A stretch of 64,000 nt of DNA, from positions 18,223,264 through 18,287,263 of the forward strand of contig NC_090129.1 of NCBI RefSeq assembly GCF_040581485.1. Direction: 5' to 3'. The notes under the pieces are model-generated. The model worked only from the letters and a program-made list of their open reading frames with translations, was not told the origin of the DNA and made no database searches. Positions 40,300 through 52,475 of the stretch are shown piece after piece. Source of the DNA: Linepithema humile. Its lineage: Eukaryota; Arthropoda; Insecta; Hymenoptera; Formicidae. Position numbers and translations under genes: made by a program. Within the stretch, counting starts at the first letter, position 1; every line of letters begins with the position of its first letter.

Positions 40300-40334
40300 A
40301 CGCTGTGTTGCAAACGCCGTTTGCAACACAGCGT
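40300..40334. promoter_or_regulatory. Perfect 35-bp palindrome (17-bp arms, 1-bp centre)
   Basis: ACGCTGTGTTGCAAACG, one C, then CGTTTGCAACACAGCGT: every base of the arms pairs. It lies in a CpG-rich island inside the presumed intron and directly follows a CTAAGCGCCATTACGC motif shared with other islands. Nested TTGCAA half-sites could bind a dimeric factor. The function is inferred. Confidence 0.7.
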
Positions 40335-43120
40335 TAGTAGTTATTAAATATTATCTCGATATTTATATTCCATGAGAAATTTTTCGATCGAATTAACGTT
40401 GTGACGAATAAATTTTTAAAAATTTCAGATATTTTTATCACAACTGATTGATTAGAGAAACACTCACAATTTTTATAAAACCTTTCTACATATCATTTTT
40501 TTAGGATACGTTGAGCGATATAATGGTAAATGTAATCATATTTCAATTTTTTGCTGGATTGCAGATTGTCTTAATCATTTTTTTTTTATATTTTTGTAAT
40601 TGAGCAAATATTGTATTATGTGTTTATAACATAGAGCTGCGTAAAACGAGATATGCTATGAAACGAGATAGGAATCGGTAGTACATTGCATCAAATATGA
40701 TACTCGATTCAGTTAAGATTTGAGTTCCATTGTTTCTCGAAATAAAACGATGTAGAGAGGCAGGTAAAAACAAAGATCGTTCATTGTCGAGGATGCGAAT
40801 GTAATGGCGGAAGCTTGAAAAACGTAAAATATATTTGAATGCGCGCGAATAACATATCGTAACGTGATCGTTCTGAAATCTCGCGAATTAAGCGCATTCG
40901 CGCGGCGCAACGAGTCTCGCTGCCGATCGAGTTCTCCGCTGCACACTGAATATAGAATACGTGTTGCAGAACTGGCGTTTGTCGGACCCGCGGAGGGTAT
41001 CAAATTCATGAAATGGCTTTTTTCGTCCGGATGCAGTTGGAAATCGAGTCTGTTATCAATCTCTCGGTTAGTCTTCGATATTACACTCGCGCGATGTCTG
41101 AGCGTATGACGCTTTAAAATGGAAAGTTCAGTGCGTGCAGAACATCAGAATGATTTTTAAATTGCACAACAATTGCAGCATTCAGCACTCGCGTTTTTTT
41201 TTTTTTTTTACAAAACATTGTGCTTCAGTTCTTTGAATTTATTAGCATAATTCATTTGAGATATAGTTGATTGCTTATAGCTTCAGCAATTTAACAACAC
41301 AATTTAATACCAACGTAAATAAAAGAATATGTTAAATATATGTAGAATATCTACTTCTTTCGTCTATTAATATTTCTCAGATTTCTTTGTAAATATGAAA
41401 ACAAGTTATTTTTCTCAAGAATTTTACCATGTATTATCTTACACAATAATTCCTGCAACTTTTAACGTTGGATATCTTTGTAAGTAAGCTTCGAATTATG
41501 TTCCCATTAAAGTAAAATTTACTTGAAGCTAACTACACAGACTATTGTTATCTATTTACTTTCCTGAAACTTGGTTCACGAAGAAATTTTTATTTTCAAT
41601 TGCTACTCTTTGCAAGAGGCATTATCCTCTCTGTTTGTCCATTACGCAAAGACGGAACTTTCAGAGATGCGTTCCGAAAAGCGATTTCCTCGCAGCGCGA
41701 TGTAAGCGAAATCCCTTCGGGAACTTTTTTACCGCCGCGGCAGTCGCGAGGCACGCACGTTCGAGGAATCGCAGGCGGTCGGCGCGACTTCAGTCGTCGC
41801 TTCATCGTTTACACCCTTATTACGGGCCTCGTCTGCAGGAATTGCGCTCCGTTCGCGCCAACGATTTCTAGGTAAACTCCTGGCAGGTAAACGGGACGCA
41901 AATATGCCCGGCGTTTGTGAACGCGATTTATCGAGCACTCGAGCCGACCCCTTACATACGCATCCTTCGTGCTTCTGCCATCTTCGTGTGCATGTGCATT
42001 TATGTAATGCGATTACCAAAACGAGTCGCGCCTCTCTCCCTCCACGTGTCAACATGCCCGCTAAATGCGCTGAAGCAGTCCGTGTTTAAATAAAAACAGC
42101 GGCTGATCAGCTCCGCAACGCGATGCGTTAGGACGTTGAGGGGATCGAAAAGAAGAGAGTAAACTCGTTCAATCCCTTTACCGCGTTCTTATCTATTGAG
42201 AGACGAATTTGCATAATTGCTTAGAATAACATTACTTAACGAAGCGGCTTTCAAGCTTTCGAGTCACATTGCAATGTTGCCAACGAAGGTGCGCAGCATT
42301 GCGTGTAACGACATCATAAGTGACTTACTGCTCGCGTTTCCGGTTTCTACCTGCAGCATTTGCGCTGCAAATTCAGGGTTATATACAGGGTGGTATTACA
42401 GATATCCTCGCTCTTTGATCGGACTTATGTTAATAGTGTGCGTGCAGTTGCTATGTAATTGTAACGGCCGAAGGCTCGTATATCGACGTTTCTTGTACTG
42501 CAATGCCTTGTACAATGCCGCAACAAATAATTACGTTAATTAAAATTATTATGTCGCGCTAAATACGTCACGACACAGTGGTCGAATGTTTTACGCCGCT
42601 ATTCGGCGAAATCATTTTCCAGGCAATTCGTGTGTGTTTCGCGTCAATAAAATATTACCTTCGGTGTTTCGCTGAAACTGCTAATTGAATTAACAATTCC
42701 AAGTCATGTTATCGCAATATCGTCTGCTTAAACACAAGGATGTTAGCAAGTACATTTCAGAGAACTTATTAATCTTCGACTTTTCAAATTGATATCGATG
42801 TTGCAAGAATTAATTTGTCTATCTTTTACGGGAAATAAGGACGTGACGGTGGTACACACTCATAATATCGTTGAGACACGCCGCGCAGCGGAGCGCACGC
42901 TAAGGCTTGCGACGTGCCCGCGATAAATCGGAAGCGCGGTAAAATAGAAGTTTTCCGAGCGATTGAGCTCGCTCGGAAATGCGCGCGGCGTATTTTTCCC
43001 ACCGCTACCACCATTTTTCCGCAAACACGGCGGCTCGCGATGAGTTACAACCGTCATAATGCTATGCTAGTCGGCGCGTCGGCGCGGTCACGTAGATCGC
43101 GTACGTGGACCGGTTGTGTT

Positions 43121-43175
43121 GCACACGCAACACACACACATACACATAAATACACATACACACACATATACACGA
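43121..43175. repeat. Imperfect (CA)n microsatellite
   Basis: CACACGCAACACACACACAT continues through ACACATAAATACACATACAC and ACACATATACAC. The plus-strand frame through it (THTHKYTYTHIY) is a repeat artefact. Confidence 0.85.
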
Positions 43176-43452
43176 GCGGGATGCATGCACCGTCGATACA
43201 CATTTGGCAAAGACGCCGTTGAAAGATTATACTGGCAAAGCGTGCATTAAACGCGCTCGATATGCAATTATGCATTCGCGATGCGTTTGCGTTGTCAACG
43301 AGCGTCACAACAAGCCGTTGTAACATCATCTCGATGTACCTCGATCTCGAGAATCGTCGAGAACATTTCTGGAAATTAGGTTGCGTAATTAAACTTCCAT
43401 TTGAATATCGTATAACCGTATTTTATTCGATTATTGCTATATGTCAGATAGA

Positions 43453-43490
43453 AGAAATTGGTAGAAATTGGTAGAAATTGGTAGAAATTG
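43453..43490. repeat. Four copies of a 10-bp tandem unit
   Basis: AGAAATTGGT is repeated almost exactly four times (the last copy ends AGAAATTGTG). Confidence 0.9.
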
Positions 43491-44453
43491 TGACAAACTA
43501 CTTTTTTTTTTTTCAAGACAATATCTATTATTTTGCAATTCTAAGTTAATATTGGAACGGAAATAACACGTCAATTTTTTATATATTGAATACGGAATTG
43601 TAAACTACTATAAAAAAAAGATAAATAAATCAAAATTGATTGATTGGTTTTTAAAAATAAATTACCGATAGAAAATTAAATCTAGAGGATTCTGTGGAAG
43701 CAAACGTTATTATATATCTAGATAGATTCGAGTTTTCGGATTTCTAATTATATCTCTAATAATAAATAATAAGTCTGTGGAATAAATAAGTCGAAAAACT
43801 TTATTTTTGTTGCGGTTCAAGCAGGTCAAAAATTTTTGAGATTGACTTGTCATCGAATTATCATAATCTGCTTAAGACTTATTATCATGCAATAATTTCT
43901 GAAATAATAAAATATATCGCAAGTAAATGAAGAAGTCAATAAATATTTAACTCTATATAAAATAAAAGAAGACACTAGAGAGTATAGGCAGAAACTGTAA
44001 AGGGAACAAATTAATTATTCAAACAGCATTTTAAATTAGTTCATGTCATGCAATATTCTTTACAAAGATTCGCTAAATAAATTACTATTTCTAAGTATGT
44101 ATCTTTATATTCTTCTGTATTAACTGTAACAAAACTAATATCTATCGGATTTTTTGTAATTAAATTAGCTTGTATCACACACCAACTGTTATTTACATTC
44201 TCGTAAGGAATCTCTTGAGCTATCTAATACTCTATTGTTTGGTGCAAATCAACTCGAATTAATTTCTCAAACCACAACTGCCATAAAACTCGTAGAAATT
44301 CTTTGGAATTAAATTTCTGTCTATAAGCGTTAATGGAAATCTCAAGTTTGAATTATCGCAAAACGCAATTAACGGGGATTAGCGCTCTGCTCCATCGAGT
44401 CGTTCGATCTCGGCGCGTTGTCGCGCGCGGCAAACTGCACTCCGCTACCTACC

Positions 44454-44757
44454 CTATGGATTACGTATGAATAAATGATCGACCGCGACCCGGGGCACGG
44501 CGTTGTTGGAATATCCGGTGAGCGCGTACATACACATACGCTCGCACTTAGAGCGTACGAGCGTGCTCGCGCTCTGGCGTGCGAGATCGTCGTCATCGTG
44601 TCGACCGCCAGACGGCAGTAAACGGTCGACCGCGATCCCCGGTGGCAGGAAAGGGGGCTGGTAGGGCGCGAACAGGGTGGTTTTCCAAGGTGGGATGGTG
44701 GCGAGTTCTTGCGGAGAGTGTAGGTGAGCGGCGAGCACGAGAACGAGCAGCAGCAGG
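44454..44757 (-). CDS. Candidate exon: signal-peptide core plus Pro-rich segment (partial, start codon not found)
   Basis: After the acceptor CGGTTTCCTTCAG (or CTGGCCAG at 44771) the minus strand reads SLLLLVLVLAAHLHSPQEL, an excellent hydrophobic core with a plausible cleavage site. Then come TIPPWKTTLFAPYQPPFLPP and a segment with HDDDD. No ATG lies in frame between the exon and an upstream TAA (44802-44804), so the initiator must be in an upstream exon ending in phase 2 (or phase 1 for the alternative acceptor). The exon may end at the donor GAGC|GTATGTGTA (44539), or the frame may run to TAG at 44454-44456. The region is a CpG island, where chance open frames are common, but this hydrophobic-then-Pro-rich order is protein-like. 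I do not recognise the protein. Confidence 0.4.
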
Positions 44758-46028
44758 CTGAAGGAAACCGCTGGCCAGATTAAATCTTTCCCTCGAAGGG
44801 GTTAAGCTCTACCGGGGCCCTACGTTGCGATAAGGCCTGCAAACGCGCTCGTTCGCAGAGCTTTCGTGTCGAAACCCGACGCCCCCTCGCGTGTCGCTCC
44901 CCCACGACACTCCACCGACCAGCGGCGACGGCGTTATAAAAATATTCCGGCGCACCTTTCGTGGTTTCTTCGATACGCAAGCATTCGTGACACGAATCTC
45001 TGCCTCTTAAAGGGCGCTCGCAAATATGCTTGAGAGACTATGCGAGCTCCGTTCTTATCGCAAATCTCGTAGCCGCCGGTCGATCGCACCTTTCCGATGT
45101 CTCGAACTTGACCGCGCTCGGATAATTTGCTGATTACAAAAAATATATATTTGCGCTCTTTACTATATATTTATTTTTATTAATTTTTATTTCTCATTTT
45201 TTTATAGATTGTATCTTTTCTAGCTATTTTTTTTTTTTTACTATTATTAATTTACAAAAAAATTGTTGTAATTTAAAATTTTTTGAAAATTAAAGTTATA
45301 TGAAAACACACCAGTCTTTTAAAAATAATCGAGACATTCGCACGGTTTGATAAAAATCGCTCAAAAATAATACCCTCCGGCAAGACAATAGTTTAAGTAA
45401 AACAATATCACCCTCCCAATATTTATGGTTTCAGTTATTTGAAAGAAATATAGTAAAGCATCTCCAATAAAAATATATAGATAAATAGTAGAAAAAATTC
45501 TAGAAATCTATTAAAAATATTTTTATTTAAACTAACAAATGTGGTTTAAATAAGAGTATATTTTATTCCATGTCGTTTTCAAGGTTTAATAATGTATCTT
45601 GGAAAAAGTTAAAAAAATAGAGTTATAAAATAAAGAAAAAAAATAAGTTAAAAATTTTAATGTGCAAATAATACTATTCCATAATTTTTCATATACTACA
45701 TTGAGACAAATAATATCTGTATATTTATTTTTTAAAACAGTTAGAGAAAATGTGGAAACGTATAATAATCCTTTAACTTCTTGTCGCGCATACTTCTTCA
45801 TAATTTACAGGTGCTTTCTAACTAACCATTATGATCTAACTAATCATTAGAAAGGATCTCGGTAATGAAAGGCTTAAATGTAGACGAGTCGACTTTGTAT
45901 GGGCGGGTTAGCCGTTGCAAATTCGCCGACGAGACAGTTTGATTCTCAGCAATTGAATAACAAAATCATCGCCAAGCTGCGAAGGTGTATAATGTAAGGA
46001 AGGTTGTAATCACCCTCCTCCGTCATTT

Positions 46029-46114
46029 ATGACCGTCGAGACCTCCAGTAGACGATACGCTACCCAGCCCCCGACCTCCGTTTGCGCGACGATGACGAGT
46101 TTACACGCCACCTG
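46029..46114 (+). CDS. Weak candidate coding exon ending at GTAAGC donor
   Basis: ATG at 46029 opens 28 codons plus two bases (MTVETSSRRYATQPPTSVCA...) up to the donor CTG|GTAAGC at 46115. It lies in a small CpG island with no recognised protein features or partner exon. A chance frame is at least as likely. Confidence 0.15.
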
Positions 46115-49100
46115 GTAAGCACGCGCCGTCGCCTATTTTAACACGCGACTGCAAGGCCTAAAACGAGCATAACGATTAAATTCGGAAGTTTGTAATCCTA
46201 TAAACTTAAACTAAACTTGAGAAATGTTTTATAAAGATAAAATTTACAAATATTCTTATTTTTTGTTATTGTTCTATATATTCTCCTTGTATTTTTATTT
46301 AAGCATACTTTCATTTATTGTATGCACATTAGATCTATCTGCCGATATCAATTTTGCGCAAGAAATACAGGCATTTTCATATATAAAATAAGAATTGTAG
46401 ATCTTTCGCCTTAGTGTTCCTTTGCTAGCGCAATAAGTAGGCTATTTCCAGATAAGAAAATAAAACAGTTGTCAATAAAAAAAAATATAGCGTGTTATTA
46501 AATTTTCAATTACACGTCGTATTGCTCAAGGAATCTGTGAGGAGCGACAATAGTTGCTGGTATACTCCGTCGTTACTCTAGTGCGGTGCTTTTATATTTC
46601 TTTCTTCGCGTTCGCGTGCCGAGTCGACGACGACATTAAAAGCAGAAACCTGCGGCGGTTGGTACGCCACATGGCGTGTGAAGTTGTCGTCATAGTTCCC
46701 CGACTTGTTCCCCAGTCCCAGAAATAAAGGATCGGCTGTGATTCCTGATGATCAGTGAAGGGACGGCAAAATCTGTAAACGTAGGCGGTCGTCCCTTTGC
46801 TGAGTAATAAGAAGTTTTATAGTTTCTATAGGGAACATAAAAGGTTTCATCAAGCTGTTTGTTATTTGCAGACATGTTTCTATTATTATTTTTTCGTAAA
46901 AAGTTTGCGACGTAAATGAATTGTGATATATCACATTGAGTAATTTTAGAATATAACCAATTTTCACTCGATTTGAATTTTTTAAATATTTTTCTTACAT
47001 TTTCTATATATTTTTTGTATAAAACGTTATTCGTGTTTTTTTATAAAATAAAATGTTTTTAATATTATACGACTATCGAAACATGCATATATGCAAGAAA
47101 CGTATAAAGAAAAAAAAAGTACAAAATCAACTTTATCTAATCTGATTACAGTTCAACATATATTATGGAATTAACTTTGTAATGTATTACATTACATGTC
47201 AGATTCAAACATTAAGCAATAAAAATGGAACAGTATTATTAAGTTGTTTTAAATTCTATATTTTTTATTATTATTATTCTGCTAGAATCGGTATCACTGA
47301 CATTTTAAATAAGAAGTTTTTCGTGTATGATTTTATCCAAGATATCTGATAGCGCGATATAGCGTCGATAACGATTACACAAGAAGGAACGAAAGCTTTA
47401 TCGTGACGAAAATGCAAGCGCAAACACCACAGCGGTAAAACCACATGGAGAGGCGTTTGATTCGATTCCGGATTACGCGTATCGATCGAATTAAAAATCG
47501 AGTTGAACTGGTTGCGCTCATCGTCGACCTTTACTACTGAATATTGCGGAACACATCAACGCCGGGGATTTCTCGCAAACTGTTGTCAACTTAAATCTGA
47601 TTGCGCGTTTTCTGTGCATTGAATGATGATTTCTAACACCACCGAATTTGCGTATTGCAAATGTTTAATACTTTTATGAAACAAATAAATTTAGAAATTT
47701 ATCAATCATAGTAAATCATTTTGGAGAATAGAGAGTTAATTGGTATTTACTAATTGTATAATAATAATAACTAATAATAATAATAGATTACTATTAAAAT
47801 TTCAGCTCTTCCAATTATTGATAAAATGATATACAATACCAATGTTTAAGCAAGCAATAACGTTTATCGTTAAATGAAACGTACAATCAAGAGATTTCTG
47901 TCGTTAATAGGTCATGCGGTGTACCTAAATCATTTGTGTGACACCACTAGAAAGTACATCCGGCACGTGCACGATCTCCTTTCTCCGTGAATTCCGAGAC
48001 ACTCGATGCATCGCGGGCGCGATGCAGATTAGGAAAGTACGCCGGAGGTGCAACGATATATTGGCAATAAACCGACGCCAGGCGCATCGGGCCGGAGATA
48101 AATTATTGTCGGACGGAGGAACGGGCCCGCTGCACGTCCCGGCAATTCCGAGGCTGCGTCGCTGCACAGCGCGTTGCAGTGCAATTATATGACGCGAACG
48201 GAAAGACGCGCATGCCGATTACGCCATCCAGCAATGTTATGCATGACGAGACGTTCACGATATCGTCTCGAGTGCTTGTCATTTTTTTAACGTCTCTCAA
48301 TCTTATTCAGTCACGACAGATTTAACGTCGCGAGTGTCTCGCTTTGCGACTAAATTAAATTGCATAAATCTTATAAAACTACCAAGAAGATATTTTTAAC
48401 GATAATATCTTATGACGCTATTCTGCGATACTTTTATAACTTTTTATAGCGTTTCGTTATTTGTCCATTGCAGATATAGTCAGTGTTCAGTTTACGTATA
48501 CAATGCTCTGATATAAAAAAGAAACACATTATTTCAAATATTCTCAAAATTGCAGACACCGTATGAATATAACATTTTTACGACGACAATCCAAAACTAT
48601 ATCGCGTTAATAAATCTAGCAATGAATCAAATTTGGTCCAAGAATCCAAGGTATGTAGACATTCACGTGACATAATTCAATGGCCATCAATAAAAAGAGG
48701 CTATTTCCCTGCATTTCTGGACAAATGTCGCATCTTGCAGCCGTTTATAAAACACACCGGCGACGTTATTGATTTCCCGACGGCCGGGCTGCTTTCTTCC
48801 CCGATTTTTGCTCCTTCTGGTCTCTTTGCGCTCACGTGCGATTCATTTCCCTCGACGGCGAAATTATAAACGAAACGACGGAATCTCGTGACCTCACTTT
48901 CGTGCGGGGCATTGATCGGTCGGGTCACGACGACGACAACGGCCGCTTCGACGGCCCGCTTGTTTCCGCTTGCGAAAATGCGGATTAGAGAGAGCCACGT
49001 TTTGGTGAGAGCTGCATTGCGTCTAAGCGGCTAATTTAGATCGTCCGATACGAATTATTCAATTTGACGTAAACGAATAAAGTAACGAGCAAATTCTGTA

Positions 49101-51587
49101 CAGGAATATAAATATATATTATATAGTTAGACGATAACTGAAATTTGAAAACTAAAATGTTTTATACCTTATTTTACCTATTTTTGAATATAAATTTTTT
49201 ATATAGAAATAATGTGTACTACATAGCTAGTAAATATAGTTTATTTTGCATGTAAGTATAAAAAATCTTTTCGGATAAGAATAATAAATTAATTTAGTTA
49301 ACAAAATGAAGGTTTCTTCCAAGCTTCTTTATGCATATCGCAGAAAATGTTTATGCAAGCGGAACTATTTTTTAATCAGTTGGTTGGTGATTTTTTATCA
49401 GTTACGATCAGCACTTTTTGCCTTGAGGTCTGTCTTTGGATATAAATATGTGCTAAAGTATCACACCCTATTTTCCAAAGGTGTTCTCTTTGGCGCAATC
49501 GATCGACTGCTCGCAAACGGCGATAATTATAAACGCGCCAAGAAGAATATCGAGTTTCTGTAGAAGGTCGTTATGATACCATACGAAATAATTATATTTG
49601 TAAAAAAGTAGAAATATAACATGAAAATTTAGAAAACTTTAAATCAAATAATAAAAAAAACAATCAACAGTAAAACAGTAAAAATTATTTATTTTTATCT
49701 TTTTATTAACTAAATTGATTTTTTACAGTCAAATATAAAATAAAGTTATATATAAAGCAGTATAAAATCAAATTTTTATTGGTAATAATGTTTACTATTA
49801 TTATTTTATATTGCAAATGACACTATAAATTTTACAATTGCGTCGAGACCAATAAAATTAATATATATTTATAAATAAAAATGATTATAGAAAAAAAAGA
49901 TTTTAAATATTAAAAGAGAAAATTTGCGAATATTTTTAGAGGAAGGAAAGAAAAAAAGTAATACATTTTTATTTGCACGCGTGCACAATATACTAACTGT
50001 ACGTTTAAATCAATTGTTTTTTTCTCGCATCAAGACGAATAATAAAAATCAAGACATGAAACGAAAAATCGTAACCGCTCGAGATCGAGCTTTCGTCGAG
50101 AGTAACATTTATTATCCGTTATATTGGATGCTCGCGCTATTGCAAACGAACCAAACGAGACGAAGGAAACGAGATGGTGCCCACAGCGTTTCTCTCCGTA
50201 GAAAATCGAACGGGTATCCGCAAGCCGCCAGTAAACAAAGTGAGGAAGAGTGACCGGTCGTTCCTTTTTGCGAGCGTGTTTCCAGTTTTGTTAGACACGC
50301 GGTGACAGTGTAGAAAGAAAGAAAAGAAGAAAGGAAGAACTTCGCGAAATCACCTCGTTGTTTCTTCAGATATAGCTTGGCGACATTGCTGCTGAAAACT
50401 ACGAGGCTTAGTTTATTACTTCATCTTCCGTAGCGCGCGATAGAAAAATACGAACGACTCGGCTCCATTACAAGCTGGTAATACCAGCGAGGCAAAGCAC
50501 GAAGGAAAATATAACGATATGGCGACGTAAATGTTATCGTTTGCGAAATGATACACGCCTCCGTATGTTTGGTTACACGGAATTTTTGTTTCTTCAGAGA
50601 AAATACGATAACGTTAGCATCTCGAAATTTTTACGTCAACTAGTCGAGTTTGTTTTTCATTTGGACGAAATCATGCTGCGAAACAAAAATAATATTAATA
50701 AAATAATACAAAAAGCTTTAACTCTAAAAAAAAGCATATCAATAAATTACTCGTGTCGAAATAATTTTTAACAGACAACTCGTATTTCCCGTTGTTTACA
50801 TTGTTTTGTTTGTAATGCTTCGCTGCATTATATGCGATACTATTTATTTTGAAGTTAAATTTAGAATGTGAATATGTATGTATGTTATTGAGAGTTATTT
50901 ATAATTGAGCGTTGATATTTCAATAAAATTTCCAAAAATTGATTTACTTCTAAATAAATTATATAACAGTACAATTTATTGTACAAAATATTTATATATG
51001 CTTCATGCAAGTAATTGCTAATCAAATTTAAATTACCTTATTTGCTTTTGAAAAATATATTTTTTATTTATATCAGTAAATAATATGTAATCTTACGTAA
51101 AATCTTTTTTTTTTTTTTTAATTGATTATGTATTTAATTTAAAAGATGTGTTTTGTTTCTCATTTCTTCGAAGCGAGCAATAAATTTTCCAATTTTTAAA
51201 GATTTTTTGATGGAAAACGTTTTCTTAGCTTTTAAATTTTTATAATAGTAAAAATAATCGCATGCTAAATTCTTAACCACACATTGCACGGCCAAAGTGT
51301 GATGGTGATTTGCGAGAGGCGGGCTGACTCTCGTCGATAAATCCAGTCTTTGAAGTCGCGATCAATGAAATATGTCGGAAGTGCGCCGATACACTGAATG
51401 CTACGTGCTACTAGATGCATCAAAGCGGATTTACGGCAAATTTTGCACTCGGGAAAATCGTTCTGACAAGTGACGAGCGAATTTGCGAAGTCAAAACAAG
51501 AGCGAAGCGAATAGGAAATCAAACAGATAAATCGCAGCCGATCGGCTCCAGGCGAACTGTATGTGAAATGAAGCTGATAATGGCTGT

Positions 51588-51622
51588 CAACTGCAAAATC
51601 TTGTTTTCGCGAACCTGGTACA
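51588..51622 (+). repeat. Member A of the CpG-rich island repeat (core only)
   Basis: AAATCTTGTTTTCGCGAACC at 51596-51615 matches the core of member C (AAATCCTGTTTTCGCGGATC), with TAATGGC also shared just upstream. The similarity fades quickly on either side. Confidence 0.4.
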
Positions 51623-52321
51623 AGAGGATAAGAACGGACGGGTTGAGAAACCGCTTGCTCGCCCTGATTTAAGACGGAAGTTCCGTCCTTCACCGTCACG
51701 TCATTGTTATCCTTAGAGTTTCCAGCTGGAGTGTGTCAGAAGTACACAGAGCGGTTGAGAGCGAGGTAAACGGATTGTAGAATTGTGATTAGAGCATTTA
51801 TAACGAATTTACGTATTACAAACCCGGTAATATTTTATAAAAGTAATTTTAATATCACGAAAGCTTAAGCGTAAGCTCCTACTTTTGCCGGAGAAAATAT
51901 CTTTGTTAGACATATTTTGGTCTTACTTGGATTTAAAATAACTCTGCTAAATAAAATTTTAAAACTACTGTTGCAGCATCAACGTGATAATTTTCATACA
52001 ATTTTCTGATGACGAAATATTATGTTTTCTAAAGAACAAAGGAGATTATTTTTCTCTCTCATTTATGTTTCTGCACTTAGAGCGAGGTTTTTACAGGGTA
52101 TATACTTGTTGCAAGCAAATAGGTCGTTTTTATTACATTTAAAAGTAAGGGTCATGAAACGATGAGACCGTCAAATCAAATTTTCTTCTCATCCGTCTTA
52201 ACGCACCGCGGAGAATGGTGGTACTCGAGCGCTACCGCGTCTCTTTGAGCTCGCGAAACGTCTCGGCGATTTAATCGCCGCTTCAGCATTACTGTCTTTC
52301 CGTACATCCGCGATGTCGCTG

Positions 52322-52475
52322 ATGCACCGCTGACGCACTTCGCTGAGTTTAACTTCAAGCCGAGTCATGACGACGTGGAAACTTTCGACTTAACTCTGGC
52401 GCCGTTCGGTTGCCGTCGTTTGTCGACGCGCATCCGCGAAAACAGGATTTTCACGCTAAGCGCAATTACGCGCCT
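52322..52475 (+). repeat. Member B of a diverged CpG-rich non-coding repeat
   Basis: In order it contains ATGCACCGCTGACGCAC, GAGTTTAAC, ACTTTCGACTTAA (52381-52393), CATCCGCGAAAACAGGATTT (52431-52450) and GCTAAGCGCAATTACGC (52455-52471). The same blocks appear in the same relative order, inverted, at 55612-55794. Stops in every frame argue against coding. Confidence 0.6.

Larger units (their letters stand above)
29413..44453. other. Presumed large intron with scattered CpG islands, left part
   Basis: No exon with paired splice sites and a protein-like frame was found. CpG-denser islands lie near 31150-31450, 33000-33370, 34050-34300, 34800-35050, 36600-37020, 37440-38040, 39900-40340, 40840-41120, 41640-42180 and 42580-43350, separated by AT-rich DNA. 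A candidate exon at 30485 fits the phase of the 29412 donor but has no usable downstream donor. Repeats within this stretch are listed separately. Confidence 0.5.
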
